Of a stretch of 64,000 nt of DNA, positions 34,803 through 47,442 are shown one piece after another. This stretch comes from Hirsutella rhossiliensis (lineage: Eukaryota > Ascomycota > Sordariomycetes > Hypocreales > Ophiocordycipitaceae), in NCBI RefSeq assembly GCF_020360975.1, contig NW_025408667.1, forward strand, positions 6,696,001-6,760,000, read 5' to 3'. Numbering within the stretch: the stretch's first letter is position 1; each line of letters opens with the position of its first letter. A model generated the notes under the pieces. The model did not search any database. It was not told the DNA's origin and was given only the letters and a program-made list of their open reading frames with translations. The position numbers and the translations under genes are program-made.

Positions 34803-36152
34803 ATGGCAGGAAGCAAGAACAACGTCCCGGCCAACCTGTGAGTCAACGTTTCTCTTCGTCATCCCAACCTCTTTGCAACCTCTCCTCCAGCTCTCTTGTT
34901 CCTGTTCTAGGCAGTCAAGCCATCTCAACAGGACACCTCAGCTAACGTTGACGCAGCGCCAGGAAGTCGGCCGTTCCAACTCGGTATGTCCAGCTTGCAA
35001 CCCTCATCCACGCCCACGACTTACCCTTGGCAGGTTCCGATGCAAAGTGGGCGGCGAATGGAAGCCGCTGAGCTCCTTTTCCAACAAGCAACAAAGTCTC
35101 ATCCAGGGTCACGTCGACCGCCAAGCACCAATAAATGCCGCGAACACGGGAATGACATGCCGTGACCATTCTGGGGTGCCTCGCACAGAAATTCGCTGCG
35201 AGCTCTGCGCCCTCATAAAGCCGCTGGCCGAATTTAGCCAGAACAGTAGAAAGAGCGGAGACTACGTGAGTAGCCCCAGCTGTGCTTCCGCGATCGATTC
35301 GGCTTACTTTGTCTGCAGATTTGCAAGCGTTGCTGCGCTTGGAGTGAGACCCAAGAGCCTGAAGTTACTCCCTCTCCCCTGGAAACGGGTCACATTTCCG
35401 TCGAGGAGGACGAAAACGAAGTCTGGGAGAAGAACTACATGGAAAGTGTCGACTTCTTCCCCGACGACATGCCCCAGGTGCGTATATATTGGACGTACCT
35501 TGATGATACCTTTCTGTACTGACCGACCCTCGAGGCCCCGATCACGGAACTGTCCTCCCTGGGCATCGAAGGCAAGAAAGTGTTGAGCCAGCTCAAGGCT
35601 GCGTCGGTCAGTGGGAGTAGTCGTGCCTCCTCGGTCGTGTCCGTTGGAAGCTCTCTGCCCCCTCATCTCCGCGCTCGGGAGTTACAAGCAGGCTCCTCAG
35701 CGAGCAAGGCTGCCTTGGACGACACCGGGGACTCTTCTTCGGCCCTCGGTTCAGCACTCATGTCGATGAGCATGTCGACGGCGACCACCATGCGCGAGGC
35801 CGCAGTCAAGGGACGAGCCTCTGAGAACGTCGCCTTCAACGCCTGGGGCCCTGATGGTAAGCACCACAAGGGCGTCAAGTCCCCCACGGTGCCTTCCAGC
35901 ACCGACGAAGGGTCGGCTGCCAGCCGCGGCCAAGGTCGCGACCTGGGCAAGTCCAGTAACCAGAGCCAGGCGGCCGCCCAGGAAACCCCAAAGTCTCGGG
36001 GCAAGGGCAACTGGTACAAGGCCCCACGCCTGTCGCGGGCCGAGCTCCAGGCACAGCCCGCTATTCCGCACGTCTCAGCACGTCACCACGATGCGAACCT
36101 GGACCGCCAACTCCGCATGAACTATTGCGAGTCGGAAGACTCGGACTTTTGA
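34803..36152 (+). CDS. Stc1-domain protein (tandem zinc-finger, heterochromatin-RNAi type)
   Basis: Five exons (34803-34837, 34957-34983, 35034-35265, 35319-35477, 35535-36152) sum to 357 codons (356 residues). Residues about 20-115 match the Stc1 domain: FRCKVGGEWKPLSSFSNKQ, then TCRDHSG, RCELCALIKPLAEFS with RKSGDY, and ICKRCCAWSE after intron 3. The paired CxxC/CxxH positions would bind zinc as a LIM-like fold. In fission yeast Stc1 links the RNAi machinery (Ago1) to the CLRC histone H3K9 methyltransferase complex. Most filamentous fungi have Stc1-domain proteins of unproven role. The C-terminal half is Ser/Ala-rich and disordered. The two very short 5' exons were placed by phase and splice consensus. 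Confidence 0.85.
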
Positions 36153-37334
36153 TTGGCAACATTGCACATGGGAGATGGCGATCGACAGCGACTCGGTTTC
36201 CGCAGTCGAGCCACCCGGCGGCTGGTCGTTTGGGCTTTCGTGTTTGATGGCATTTCAAGGCGCATGGTTGCGAGATAGAAGTCTATCGATGCCCAAGGCG
36301 TATCAAACACTAGCATGGGCAGAATCGCAGCGATGGAATCAGGGTAATGAGAAAAAGGGCGTAGATACAGAACGGGGAATCTTGCGGTCAGATCACGAGA
36401 GAGAAGCAAAGGCGAAACGAAGCAGCAAGTGGTGTGAGAAAATCTCGGTTGGTCTCATATCGCTGTCGACCTGTATAAATCGTAGATGCTCGTAGAGCGC
36501 CCTCAGTACATGTAGGGGCTGGGTCGTCCCGTCTTGGAGACGACCGGAGGGAGTCCCTCAGCCAGATGAATTCCATTCGCCATTCGCCTTGTACACGGAT
36601 CATGCTACACGCCCACTTCCGTGTCCCGAGGCCCATCCCTGTGCTTTTCTGTTGGCGGAGGACGAGAAGAAAAGCTGAGGGAGTCGAGTCCAATGGACGG
36701 AGCGGATGAGTGCCTGCCGCGCCCGCCGCTACCCGGGCCAAATCTCGACCCTGTCGTCGATGCAAACATCTTCTCGGCCACTATACCGTGAGCCTATTAC
36801 CTACACTAATTATGTCTCCCAAGCCGGCGACGGTGGTCGGAGAGAGTGGTGGACGAAAAGGGGGCGAGGGAGAGATGATGAAAGCTTGCCATCCACAAGC
36901 ATCCATCCCGTGGACAAGAACGCGAGAAAAAAGAGAGACGAAAAAAGGGTAGTCCGACCGGACGTCGTGGCGTGCGTAGAGTGTCCATGGGGCCAGCCCG
37001 GCTCGGTCCTCGCTAGTAGTAGAGACGAGAGGCAGGAAGGGCTTGGTGCCGTTGCTGTGTGTGATCTTCGCTTTCATCGCGAGTCTTTTCTTTTTCCTCC
37101 TTTTCTCCGTTTCCTTTTCCCTCACAGCCATTACTTCATCCTCGGAGCAGCCGCAAGCGCCGCAAGCGCCGCTCAGAGCTCACGGTCCTGGTTGCTGTCC
37201 GACGGCTGCGTCGGGGGCGCGTGGACCACCGCCTCGGCATCGCCGACCTGCCTGCGCTCCGTCACCTCGCGGGGTAGCCGGAGACGCTTGCGCAGGATCA
37301 GGGAGGGGAAGGCGGCGCCGGCGGAGTGTAATTG
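36153..37334. other. Convergent 3' spacer
   Basis: The Stc1-domain gene and the PDK gene point toward each other here. A purine-rich block lies around 36820-36960. No gene is supported. Confidence 0.55.
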
Positions 37335-38895
37335 CTATTGGAGAGGCTCCGACGACGACGACAGGCGGTTGAGGTGGAGATAGACGTCCGTGCCGTAGCT
37401 GCGCGACGAGTGAGTGGTTTAGCGTGCGTTTCTTGGGAGAGAGTGAGAGAGAGGAGGGGGGGAGGGAGGGAGCTCACCCTTCCATGCTTATCAGCTTCAA
37501 GTCGCCGCCAAAGTACCTCGCATAGAGGCGCGAAATCGGCAGGCCGTAGCCGAAGCCGGCCATGGGCGCCTTGAAGTCGCTCTTATCAAAGTCCGGGTCG
37601 AGGTTGGGGGTGCGGTCGACAGTGGTGTACATGTAGGTCCAGACGAGGGGGATGGCGCTGCGGGGGATGCCGCCGCCCTCGTCGGATATCTTGATGGTGA
37701 TGTCCTCCTTGCCCTCTGCGACAATGACCTTTGTGACGGGGAACTCTTGCTTGTCCATGCCGTGGGCCTCGACGACGGCGCGCAGCGAGTTCTTGAGCGT
37801 CTCAAAGAGCATGTGCGACAGGTGACCGGGGACGTACATGAAGTCGAGGCCCGGGTTGCAGACGAGCTGGATGCGGGGCGCCTCGAAGAGGCCATAGTGG
37901 TCCTCGCAGACGAAGCGGGCGTTTTCAATGGCCTCTTGGGCGAGGTCCTTTACGTTTGTCTTTGTGCAGATGACGCCGACGTAGATGGGGTCGCGGTGGT
38001 GGCTCTGGTCCGTCAGGGCAATGTGCTGGCCGATGAGCATACGGATACCTATGCGCGACATGTAGAAGCGGTCGAGGAAGGACTGGATGGTGCCGTTGAT
38101 TTGCATGCGCTGGCGGCGACGCTTGTACTCGAGGATGCCCTGGGCCATTGTGGTGACGACGCCGTCATGGCGGCGCTTGATCTTGTGAAGCGTCTTGGCG
38201 AAGCGCTGGTTGTACATTTGCAGCTCGGCGGGCCAGTCGCCCGTGTCGTCGACGGTGGCAAAGTAGCGCCTCGAGACGGACCTGGCCTTTGTGGTTGCGC
38301 CGTTGTTGGCCGAGGAAGGCTGCAGGCCGCCCCAGCCGGAGCCGTCGCCCTCGTCAATGGAGGGGTTGGGGGTGGCCTCTGACAGCTGCTGGAGGATGGG
38401 GCGGCCCGAGTTCTTTGCGGGCTTTGTGAGGCGATCGCGTATGTCCTTGCTGAGCTGTGGCCGTGGCAGCTGCGTGATTTCCTGTCGAGGGGGGGAGTGA
38501 AGGGGCCCGGATCAGTCTGGTTGCATGTGATGGCGGACCGAGGTTGGATGGATGGCCTTACCTCGAAGGACTGGGCATACCAGTCCTTGACGCGCTGGAC
38601 CGAGGGCATCTCATTGAGGCCGTCGGGCAGGTCGTCGAGCTCCTTGACGCGGTGGGCCAGGCGGATGGGAAGCTCCTCGGCCAGGAACTGCGAGGCGCGG
38701 AAGAGGGTGCCTGCAGCAAGAGGGAGAAGCCGAGGGTCAGCAAGCGAGGGAAGGGTCGGTGCAAGAAGGCGGCACCGCACCGGTCGAGGGCTTGTCGCCA
38801 AACTGCACCATCTGGCGCAAGCTCACGCCCGTGGCGGGGAACTTGGCATAGTGCCGGATGGTGTCCATCAGCCTCTCCGACGACTTCCACGACAT
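37335..38895 (-). CDS. Mitochondrial pyruvate/branched-chain alpha-ketoacid dehydrogenase kinase
   Basis: Four exons (38895-38781, 38710-38562, 38481-37478, 37398-37335) sum to 444 codons (443 residues). PDK/BCKDK enzymes phosphorylate and inactivate the E1 subunit of mitochondrial 2-oxoacid dehydrogenase complexes. The N-terminal four-helix region is seen as RHYAKFPATGVSLRQMVQFG and RASQFLAEELPIRLAHRV. The GHKL ATPase domain shows the N box (MLFETLKNSLRAVVE), G1 (DEGGGI) and G2 (GFGYGLPISR), and the C-terminus ends YGTDVYLHLNRLSSSSEPLQ, with its first codon split by intron 3. A long Ser/Asn/Gly-rich insert after ITQLPRPQLS is typical of filamentous fungi. No strong cleavable presequence is obvious. 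Whether it acts on PDH or BCKDH (Pkp1 versus Pkp2 type) cannot be settled by eye. Confidence 0.92.
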
Positions 38896-40751
38896 GTCGG
38901 GCGGACGGACGGACGGAGGCCGAGTCTGCGTGTCGCCGGGGGTGTGGCTTGGTGGTTTGGCGTGTCCAAGAGGAGAGAGAGAGCCGGCCGGCGAAGAGGA
39001 GGAAGAAAACAAGAGACAAGAAAGGGTATCGGGGGGGGCCAATCGGGGTCGCCGTCGTGGTAGAAAGTGCGAAAGTGCGAGAGTCGGTTCCAAGTCGTCG
39101 GAGTTGGCGAGAGACCCGCGGCTTCGGAGGATGGCGGGGCGGGTCTGAGTCAAAGGGCTGCAGCGAATGGGGCCCCGCGCGAAGCTCACAGCTGGCGACG
39201 ATAGCCGAGGCCCATTTAACGGGAGACTGTGGAGGAGGACCGCAGCGACGACGAGGCAAAAGGACGCAGAGAGTGCAATGGGCCGGGGATGAAGCGGACG
39301 AAGGAGAGGGAGAGGCAGCTGGCGAGGGAGAGACGGAAGATGGAGACAGTCCGTGGGGGGGAGGGGTGATGAAGAGGGAAGAAGCAGTAGCGGAAAAGGG
39401 CGGCGGTGTGTAATGATGCATCATCACCATGAGGGCGGTAGTTTCTGGCGCACGGTACATGTGCGGCACATGCGGACCCAGACTTGGGGGCGGCTCATGT
39501 ACTTCATGTCCTTGGACTCTTCAACAGCCAGTCCGCGCGTAGGTACTCTGCCGTACCCCCCCAACGCAGGGTACTCGCCCCAGTCAGTGCCCTACTACCT
39601 CTGTAGAAGAGCGGCATCTGAACCAAGACGTCTCCGAGGCAAAAGATGCGGGAGAAAAGAAGTCTTGCTATCATTAGTGCCCCAGGAGCGAAAGGCAAAA
39701 CCGCCAGCAAAGAGTTGTGAGCACGGACAGGGATGCAAGACTTGGATGCGGTTTGTCGGTTTCATGCATGGGCCTCGGCAGTTGTTCTGCTGTTGGCCAT
39801 CGCGAATCTTTCTTCAGCAGTCACTTATTATTTGCGGCCGCCAGCCAAGGGGATTTGACCACCAGCCAGCCGTGTTTCGTGGCTCGAGGCGTCCATTCGC
39901 TTGATGCTCGCGAACCCTCGGATCATGCATGCCGACGATTGCCTAGCAGAGCATCTACTGTACCTAATTAACTGCCTTACTACTACGGAGCACTACTAAC
40001 GTACGTACTGCAATCCCTCTCGGCGCGAAAAGAGGGCGGTCAGCTCTTGGCCTGCATTCAGGGTCCGAGGATCGCCTGCAAGCCGCCTGTAACTGAGCCA
40101 TCGGGCGCTAGACGGCCTCACTATAAATCCTCTTCAATACCGTGCACCGCACCCTCGTCCGGTGCACCCAATCAGCCCCCCTCGTCCCGGCCCATGCTTG
40201 TTTTCCACATTTTCCTCCTTGTCACCGCGCATCTCGACCAACAAGGCCCTCGACGCGCGCCCCCAGCGCCCCATCGCGCCATCTCGTCTTTCACAAGGGT
40301 CCCTCGAGCGCCGTCCCATCCGTCACGCCGCCCTCTCTCTCGGCCGCCCTGTCGCGAACCCCGCCGCAGCATCTACTACATACATGCGCCGCCCACACCC
40401 GCCATCCGTTGATCACGACAGCAACAGAGACATGCGACGTCCAGACCGATGCCAGCTTCCTAGCTAAACACGTTACCCGCTATAAAGCTGCCGGCGCAGA
40501 TCCGCCCGGCCCCTGAACCGTGGTAAGCTACCCAGGGCGCATGCATAAGGCCATGGTCCGCTAGTCCCGAGCCGGAAGACTTGTCGGTCAACGCACGCCG
40601 ACCTCAGCTTGCTTGGACTCGCAAAAACCTAAAACCAAGCCCTTTTTTCCCCTTCGTCTCGGCTGTGTGCCATCAAGCCTTGGATGCGACGCTCATCCCC
40701 TCGGCGACAGACATCGCATTCCTAGGGGGCCATCATCACGCCGCGCCCGCC
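38896..40751. other. Divergent spacer between PDK and coiled-coil genes
   Basis: No gene is supported. The PDK side is GA-rich on the plus strand (38.9-39.4 kb), a likely CT-rich promoter/5' UTR of the minus-strand gene. A TACGGAGCA motif occurs near 39983. The last 700 bp is C-rich and precedes the next start. Confidence 0.5.
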
Positions 40752-41997
40752 ATGGTCCAGCCAGGAGGAGCCCGAGGCGACGAGAGGCAGCTCCCAGCCC
40801 ATCACCGCACCCGCCCCCAGCTCGACGACGACGTGCGGGATCGCCGCAGCGTCCAGAGCTGCAGCAGGAGCCACAGCAGAAACGGCTCCTTCACCCACAG
40901 CAAGAGCAGCTACAGCGACAGGGCCGACTCGGCCCACGGCGTCTACGCGCCCTCGCCCCTCGGCTCCAGCCCCAGCCCCAGCCCTGCCTCGAGCCTCGTC
41001 TTGACCAACCCGGCGCCGAGCTACCGGCCCCTGAGGCGCCAGCTCTCGCACTCGACCGACGGCGACCATGGCGACAGCCCGGCCTCGTCGCCCACCTCGA
41101 GGCACGAGCTCGCCCGCCGCCTCAGCCAGCTCGCCCACCAGCTCTCCTACGGCGATGACGCCGACGAGCCCGCCCTCGGCGCACACTTCGGCAGCCTGCA
41201 GCACGCCGTCGCCAGCGGCACCCCGAGCCCGCCCTCGCGCCGCTCCACGAGCCTCGAGATGCCCAGCCGCAGCGATATGGGCTCCATCCTTGGCTCGCCC
41301 GTCTCCTCCATGTTCCGCTCGCGCTTCTCCGACCTGTCCGCTTCGCTGCACCGCGAGCGTGAGGCGGAGCGCGAGCACGAGCCGCCGCAAAAGGTGGGCA
41401 TGACGGTCGACCAGGCCAACAAGGTCATTGCAGAGATGGGCAAGCTCAACGACGAGCTGTCCGCCGTCGTCAGCAACCTCAAGGCTCGCCAGGAAGAGTC
41501 GGATGTGAGTTTTTGGTTTTTGGTCCCCTTGGCCTTCATCACGCCTAGTGCTTCACCCCATACTGACACGCGACGTTGCCGCAGCACATCCACGGCCTCC
41601 TCGTCGAGCGCGCCGAGCGGGCAGCCCAACGAATCATGTTTCTCCAAAACCGCATCACATATCTGTACGTTCACCCCCCCCTCCTCAACGGATGCGTGGT
41701 CCAATCCCCCATCCACCACATCTCCCCGTCAAACCATGGCAGAGAAGCCCCGTTGCTGATCAAGCTCTGTCCTTCAGGGAGCAAGAGCTCGAGGAAAACG
41801 ACGACGAGCTGCAGCACCTGCGCATCTGCCTCAAGGCCGTCGAGATCCAGATGCCCCCGCACCCCGACCGCGAGCTCCAGCGCTGCATCGCCACCTTCAA
41901 GCACGATTACCAGGCGCTCAAGACGAAGCGCGCCGGCCGCGCCGGCCTCGGCAGCTTCGACTCGTCGACGGCCAACTCTCCGACGCGGACGCGATGA
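40752..41997 (+). CDS. Hypothetical coiled-coil protein with Ser-rich N-terminus
   Basis: Three exons (40752-41504, 41585-41664, 41778-41997) with good GT-AG sites sum to 351 codons (350 residues). The first ~200 residues are Ser/Pro/Arg-rich and probably disordered (for example SRSHSRNGSFTHSKSSYS). From about residue 215 to 330 the sequence is heptad-like: ANKVIAEMGKLNDELSAVV, then ERAERAAQRIMFLQNRITYL and EQELEENDDELQHLRICL. All three exons contribute to this coiled coil, which supports the gene model. It could be a scaffold or cytoskeleton-associated protein; no named family is recognised. The start follows the consensus-like CGCCATGG. It is convergent with the next gene. Confidence 0.75.
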
Positions 41998-42950
41998 TGC
42001 GTCGTCGACCCCTCCTCCTCTTTCTCCTGTCCCCGCCGCAAAGGACCGAAATGTTGATGAGCGTCTTTTTTTCTTCCGGCCCTTTATATTCTCTAATGCA
42101 TGGCGCTGCAAACAAGGTTTGGATAACGACGAAACGTCTTGCTTCATGACACATGTTTTGCTTTTCGTTTTGATTCTCGCGCTTTCTACCCTTTCTCTTG
42201 CTTTCTTCCGTCTTATACCCTTTCGCCCTTGTTGAACAGAACGAGCAGCAGCAACGTTGGAATTGTAATGAGGCGACGCAGAGTCTGACCACCGCCCGGC
42301 ATGACTGTTTTCGACGTCTAAGAATAATATAAGCCGGGAAAGGTCTACTCGGGGGATCTGAAGGGCATAGCAGGCAGTCAACAGCTGGCAAAGCCAAGCC
42401 AGGCATCGCGAACTGGCAAGAAAGACTATTTGATAAAATCTGTCGCGGGGACTGTGTCCTCCCTCGTCTCTTCTTCTCCGTCCCCGTCCTCTCTCCCCCT
42501 TTGCACGATTATGCATTGCGTACATGGTCATGGCGTTGGAGGGCCCGACTCCCCCTTTTTTTTCTCTCTCGTCATTAGAGGCCATGCTCTCGTCGCCGCC
42601 CCGTGCCGCAAGTTCAATCTCTCCCCCCTTTCCCGTGTCCTTTCTCTCGTTCGTCCTTTTAAACTCGTACAGGCCAAGGATTAGTACACCCGCCTCGCCT
42701 CGCCTCCACGCCGCACCGGCTTGCCGCGCGAGCACGGGATGATGATTACAAACAATAACATAAGAAATGAAAAGAAGGAAAGAAGGACAGAAGGAAAGGC
42801 GCTCCTGAAGTGGAAAGTCGAGCCTGAATCAGTCTTTTGGACGCCAATGATGCAAGGTCATTCTGCCCCAATATCCAACATCCAAACTGGACATGGCACG
42901 CACACTCAGGCAGGCCACCAAGCTCGGCCACCTCGCCCAAGAGCACGGCT
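41998..42950. other. Convergent 3' spacer
   Basis: Lies between the ends of the coiled-coil gene and the DUF7514-type gene. Contains T/C-rich tracts (about 42470-42660). No gene is supported. Confidence 0.55.
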
Positions 42951-44896
42951 TCAGGCTCGGTGACGCGATGCGCGCTGAGTGCGTCTCGTCGTCGGCGTCT
43001 CCCGCAGAATCCCCTCGTATGTCGGCCCGGACTCGCGGCCCTGGAAAAAGGCATAGTTCTCTGCCCGGTTGGCCGACGCCTTAGGGCTTCCCTCACGCGA
43101 CGACGGAGGTGTCGTCCGCGGCAGCGAGGACGCGTATCCAGATGCCGCGCTGCGATGGCTGTCCCGAGGCTCGACGCGTCGGTTCCCGTCGTACCCAGAA
43201 TGTCGATGCTTGCTGGGGCGAGGGCTGCCTTCGCGACGGTGGTGGCGGTGGTGGCGGCGTCTCGGAGACGCGTCTCGGCTGTGTCTGGAGGCCTCCTCGA
43301 CCAAGACCTTGCCCGAAGACCGCGAAGATCGGGAAGATCGGGTCGAGTACTCGTCCCAGTCTCTGGTCCGGGGGTATGGTCCCGAAGACCTCTGAGAGTC
43401 AGACGAGTGGCCAGGCGGAACTTCGATGACTTCAATGAATGTCTCCCGGTCATCGCGCGCGGACCCCTGGCCTCTGTCTTCGCGACGGTCTCTGTCACGG
43501 GGCCTGGGGCTCAGGCTTCGGGCGAAAAGGTTACGGAAAGCGTCCAGGTACGATGGCGGGCGCGAATTCGACAGGCCCTGGGCATCGTACCAGACCTTGA
43601 GGGCATTGCTGACGTACTGGCAAGTTCTCTCATGCGGCCTTGAAGGGAACAGGTGTCTGGAAAGCTGCTTTGGTAGCCTCTCGGGTTTCTCGTTTGGCGC
43701 TTCGCTGTCCGCCTCGATGGGAAGGGCCGCCATGATGCCGTCTAGCCGCTTTGCCTCCGCGTCGGGGCTGGCCTGGATGAAGGCAGACATCCAGTTGACG
43801 AACCCGTCCGATGTCAGAGCTGGGATGTAGGGCCTGTCTCTGCTCTCGCCCTGTACGAGATGGTACTCGCACCTGAGGTCCTGGTAGAATAACTCGAGGC
43901 ATCGCATCGGCTTCCGGGAGGAGCAGTCAAAGATGACTGGAATTCGTGTCAGACTCGAATTGCAGCAGCGGGCAAGGTGGTCGTGGGTGAGGAGAATTGG
44001 GGAGGAAGCATGCTTACCCTGAAATGGGTAGAGCTCCACGTCAAGTTGGCATCTCTTGTAGAACGTATAGAGCTTTCCCGGCGTGATGACAACGGAGTTT
44101 TTTGGCTCGTACTCGGCATTCTACTCTTGTCAGCCTGTTGTCGTCTAGATCAATTGGACACACGACACTGGACGCACAATGTAGTTGGCCAGGCCGCGCA
44201 GGACCTGGCGGAGCCTCGTGGTGGGCTCACCGCACCCGGTGAACAGTCGTCCCCATTGGAGGTCTACTACGGACAGCTCTGGAACCGAGTTTGTCTTTGC
44301 CGCCGAGTCGGAGCGAGCGAGCACCCGGCTGTTCAGCCTGGGCGGTGGACGTTCCGAGAAATGAACGGTGGGCCGGAGCTTTGGGCTGCTGGGGGCGGAC
44401 GGGGCAAACGGAGGATTGGATGATTTGGTTTTTTCAAGGGGCGCGTCCTTCAAGCAAGTGGGCGGCCGCATGCTGGTGTTAGACGAGTCCAGTTTTGGAG
44501 GTCGCCGGCGAGATGTGTTTGAGCTTGGCCTTTGGCTTGCCATGGACCCGGGGCTGCGCTCCTTTGCTGTGGAGCAGTCCTCGTCCTCGACCGTGGCCTG
44601 GAACGGCTTGGACCCGGGAAACCAGTCTGGGGGCTCGCTGAGTTCGGAGCTTGGTGTAGACGGCACGTCACTGGGGGTCGATGGTTCAGACGCATCGGTA
44701 GAGTCACAGCTCGAACTGACTGTATGCCGTGTTAGCATGGCGAACCGATTGAGGTGATGAAGCGTGGAAACTTACGCTTGCTTTGCACCAAGCCAACAAG
44801 GTCGTCGATCCAGGCCGGGCCCAGGTCACCAAGGTTTGTGCCCCTGACGACGTCTTCGACCTGTTTCTTGGTTGGAGCCACTCCGCCGGAAGCCAT
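42951..44896 (-). CDS. DUF7514-type fungal protein with Arg/Ser-rich C-terminus
   Basis: Four exons (44896-44776, 44719-44178, 44120-44018, 43936-42951) sum to 584 codons (583 residues). A Ser/Pro-rich N-terminal region is followed by a domain whose landmarks are LQWGRLFTGCGEPTTRLRQV, LANYI/NAEYEPKNSVVITPGKL across intron 2, YPFQ/VIFDC across intron 3, then TSDGFVNWMSAFIQASPDAE and LPKQLSRHLFP. This arrangement is that of a Pezizomycotina-wide domain of unknown function (DUF7514 by recollection). The tail (about residues 380-583) is rich in Arg, Ser, His and Asp (RSSRSSRSSG, RRRHHRHHRREGS), like RNA-binding or splicing-associated low-complexity regions. Function is unknown. Confidence 0.8.
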
Positions 44897-47442
44897 GCTG
44901 TTGATATGCTAAAGCCTGCCCTGTGTGGACTCTTGAACGAGATGCCAAGTGGACAGAGTTTATCAAGGGCGGGTGTAGGGCAGAGCGGACGATATATACT
45001 GGTCAGGCCCCTGCCGGTGCTGGACAATCACAGTTCATGGCCGGGGGCCCCTGGGAGCTGATTCGCCATGATTGCGGAGATGCAGAGACAGCAGCACAGA
45101 CGGCGGTGTGTTTAGCTCGAGGAAATGGACGATTGGCCCAAGAAGGTCTCATCTCGCAGCCGCCAGGGGGGGCGGTGGCTTGAAGACGGGAATCGAAAGG
45201 CCGAGGAGGGCGTAACAAAGCAGGCAGCTGCGAGGCAGACCATACTCAGGAAGCACTGCTTGACGTGGGGTGCCAGAAATGTTCCGACTTCTTGCACTAC
45301 GCAGCGCTGCACGACATTTTCTCCTCGGCCACATGGCGCACCACATCGGGACGAGCAGTCGTCGCCAAGGACGAGCCATGGCGCCCAAACGCTGCACGAC
45401 GCTGGATCCGCAGGTACTGTACGGCAGCTGGGGCGACGGCGCATAGACGAACGAGCATGTATCAGCTGTCCCGACCCTTGTTGCGCCGCGATTGGTATTG
45501 TGGGCGTCCGCCTCGGTCAAGGCGAAGGGGGAAAGCCGCCGAGGGAGGGAGCCTCGACAGCTCACAGGTTTGCACGACGCCAGCACGCCCGGGCGACGCG
45601 CCATCTGTACCGGCGTCCATCCATGCGTCCAGGCCTGTGCCACATTGCAGTTACCGTCTCGCACGCACGCGTGCATGCAGGCGGGCGGGCTGCGGGACGA
45701 GCTTCTCTCAGCGCCTTGGAGACATGGCTGTATCTATGGGTGAGCGGGTGGCGAAAACAGCTGAGCTGTACGCACGTACAGACAGAGCTATCCAGTAGAG
45801 AGTTCGATGCGCACCAAGACAGCGCATGCCATGCACGCGCAGTAGATTGACGGCCGGCGAGTCGGGGCCGATGGGAGCCATGATGGATGCATCCTAGGTG
45901 GTGGGAAGAAGAGGAGTTGTGAGCCGGGTTGTCCTCGTCGTCGCCAAGGCATATGGAAGGCATATAATTAGTATTAATCCGGCTCCGCCGGGCCCGGCCG
46001 TGGTACCTGCTGGCTCACCACCACCTACCTACTTATGCCCGGCTAGTAATTACCCTTTTGCTGGGTAAGGTATGGGGCAATTAGAAGCACTGCTGTAGAC
46101 AGGTTGTCTACAAACAGGTACCTTACATACATGAGTACATACCTAGGTAGGTAGGTATTAACTCACATACTGTGTGTATGTAAATGTGTGTGTGCGTGCG
46201 TGCGTGCGTGCGTGCGTGTGCGTGCCGGCGCATATATATCGCATGCAAAGTGGCTGCGTACATGGCCCGTCGCCCGGTAATGCCACAGAAACGCACACTC
46301 CATGCGCCCGGCATACGTCAGACGCGTGTCAGGTGGCCCAAGGCCTTCTCGTCCACTCTCGACAACCCGAAAGGCAGACGAAAACGACCGATGGCGCCTC
46401 TTGCTCGACTCCCCCATCACGACGTCGCCCTCATGCCTCCTGTTCTCGTCCTCGAGAGGCGTCTCCGTACGACCTGAAGCCTCTCTCCCCATCCGTCTCT
46501 CTGCCTCGGACTTGGGCATCAACATCACCCACCGGCCATCCCAGTCCAACCCCCTTCTGAATCCGCCCGCATGCATACGCCCATCCATACACGCATACAC
46601 GTACCAGGTATCATACATGCCGCGTTCCTCATCGCCAGAGGGTCGTGGGCGCATCCATGCATGCCCATACCGCACAGCATCTCCCGGAGCCCGTCCGGCC
46701 CCCCCTTCCCCTGGCCGTCCCACACGGTTGCACCGCGTCGGCCCGGGCGCCCACTCGAGAGTCTGGAGGGAGCCTCACTCCCCCCTCTGCCGGGCGACCG
46801 TCCTGCAAGTCATATCTTGGACTAATGGTATCTGCCATGCGCGACGCAGTGGCGTTTGCCGCCCGTCAATCTCCCCAGGCGTGGACGCTCCTGGCTGGCC
46901 GACTGTGCGGGTCGTACGAGGTAGTGGTTCGTGACCTGCACCCTCGAAAGCGACGCTGCCCAACCGACGACGGCGAGGCAAATTATGGACGCCTCGTCTT
47001 GGCCAGAGCCGCATGGTGGAGGGACGACGACATGGCAACAGGGGGCCCTGCCAAACCCTTCTTGCCGTTCTTTGATCGATCAAAACAAACTTATCGTGGA
47101 TAGAGTTCTGATATCATCTTGAATGACGATGCCGAGGTGATAGATCGTGTTGCTGGAGCAGATGGCTGCTCGTACAGTACAGCGCACACACGGTCATCCC
47201 TGTCTACCGCTAGCGCCCACTGCGTCCCTAACCTCCGTCTAGAACCGCGGGGCGTTGGAGCAGAATGCGAAACAAAACGCTGGCCGTCTCCAACCAGTCA
47301 GCTGCTGTTATACATATGCATGCATAGGCCTGCGTGTATGCATGCGGCGGCTTGGAGCAAAGCTGAGTCGCCGTCTCGGCCCCCCCTTGCCCCTGGGCCA
47401 AGCTTCGTAAATCGTAACATGATCCGTCTCCCATGTGTTAGT
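44897..47442. other. Spacer with simple repeats
   Basis: Both flanking genes lie on the minus strand. No gene is supported. It holds a CCTAGGTAGGTAGGT palindromic cluster near 46140-46160, a GTGC tetranucleotide repeat at 46191-46225, and GC-rich low-complexity DNA toward 46.7 kb. Confidence 0.5.
46141..46225. repeat. CCTAGGTAGGT cluster followed by (GTGC)n microsatellite
   Basis: ACCTAGGTAGGTAGGT is followed within 40 bp by TGTGTGTATG and then about seven GTGC tetranucleotides. It is a simple-sequence cluster in a gene-free spacer. Confidence 0.75.

Noticed and set aside
37747..38382. 211-codon plus-strand frame
   Set aside because: Antisense of the PDK gene.
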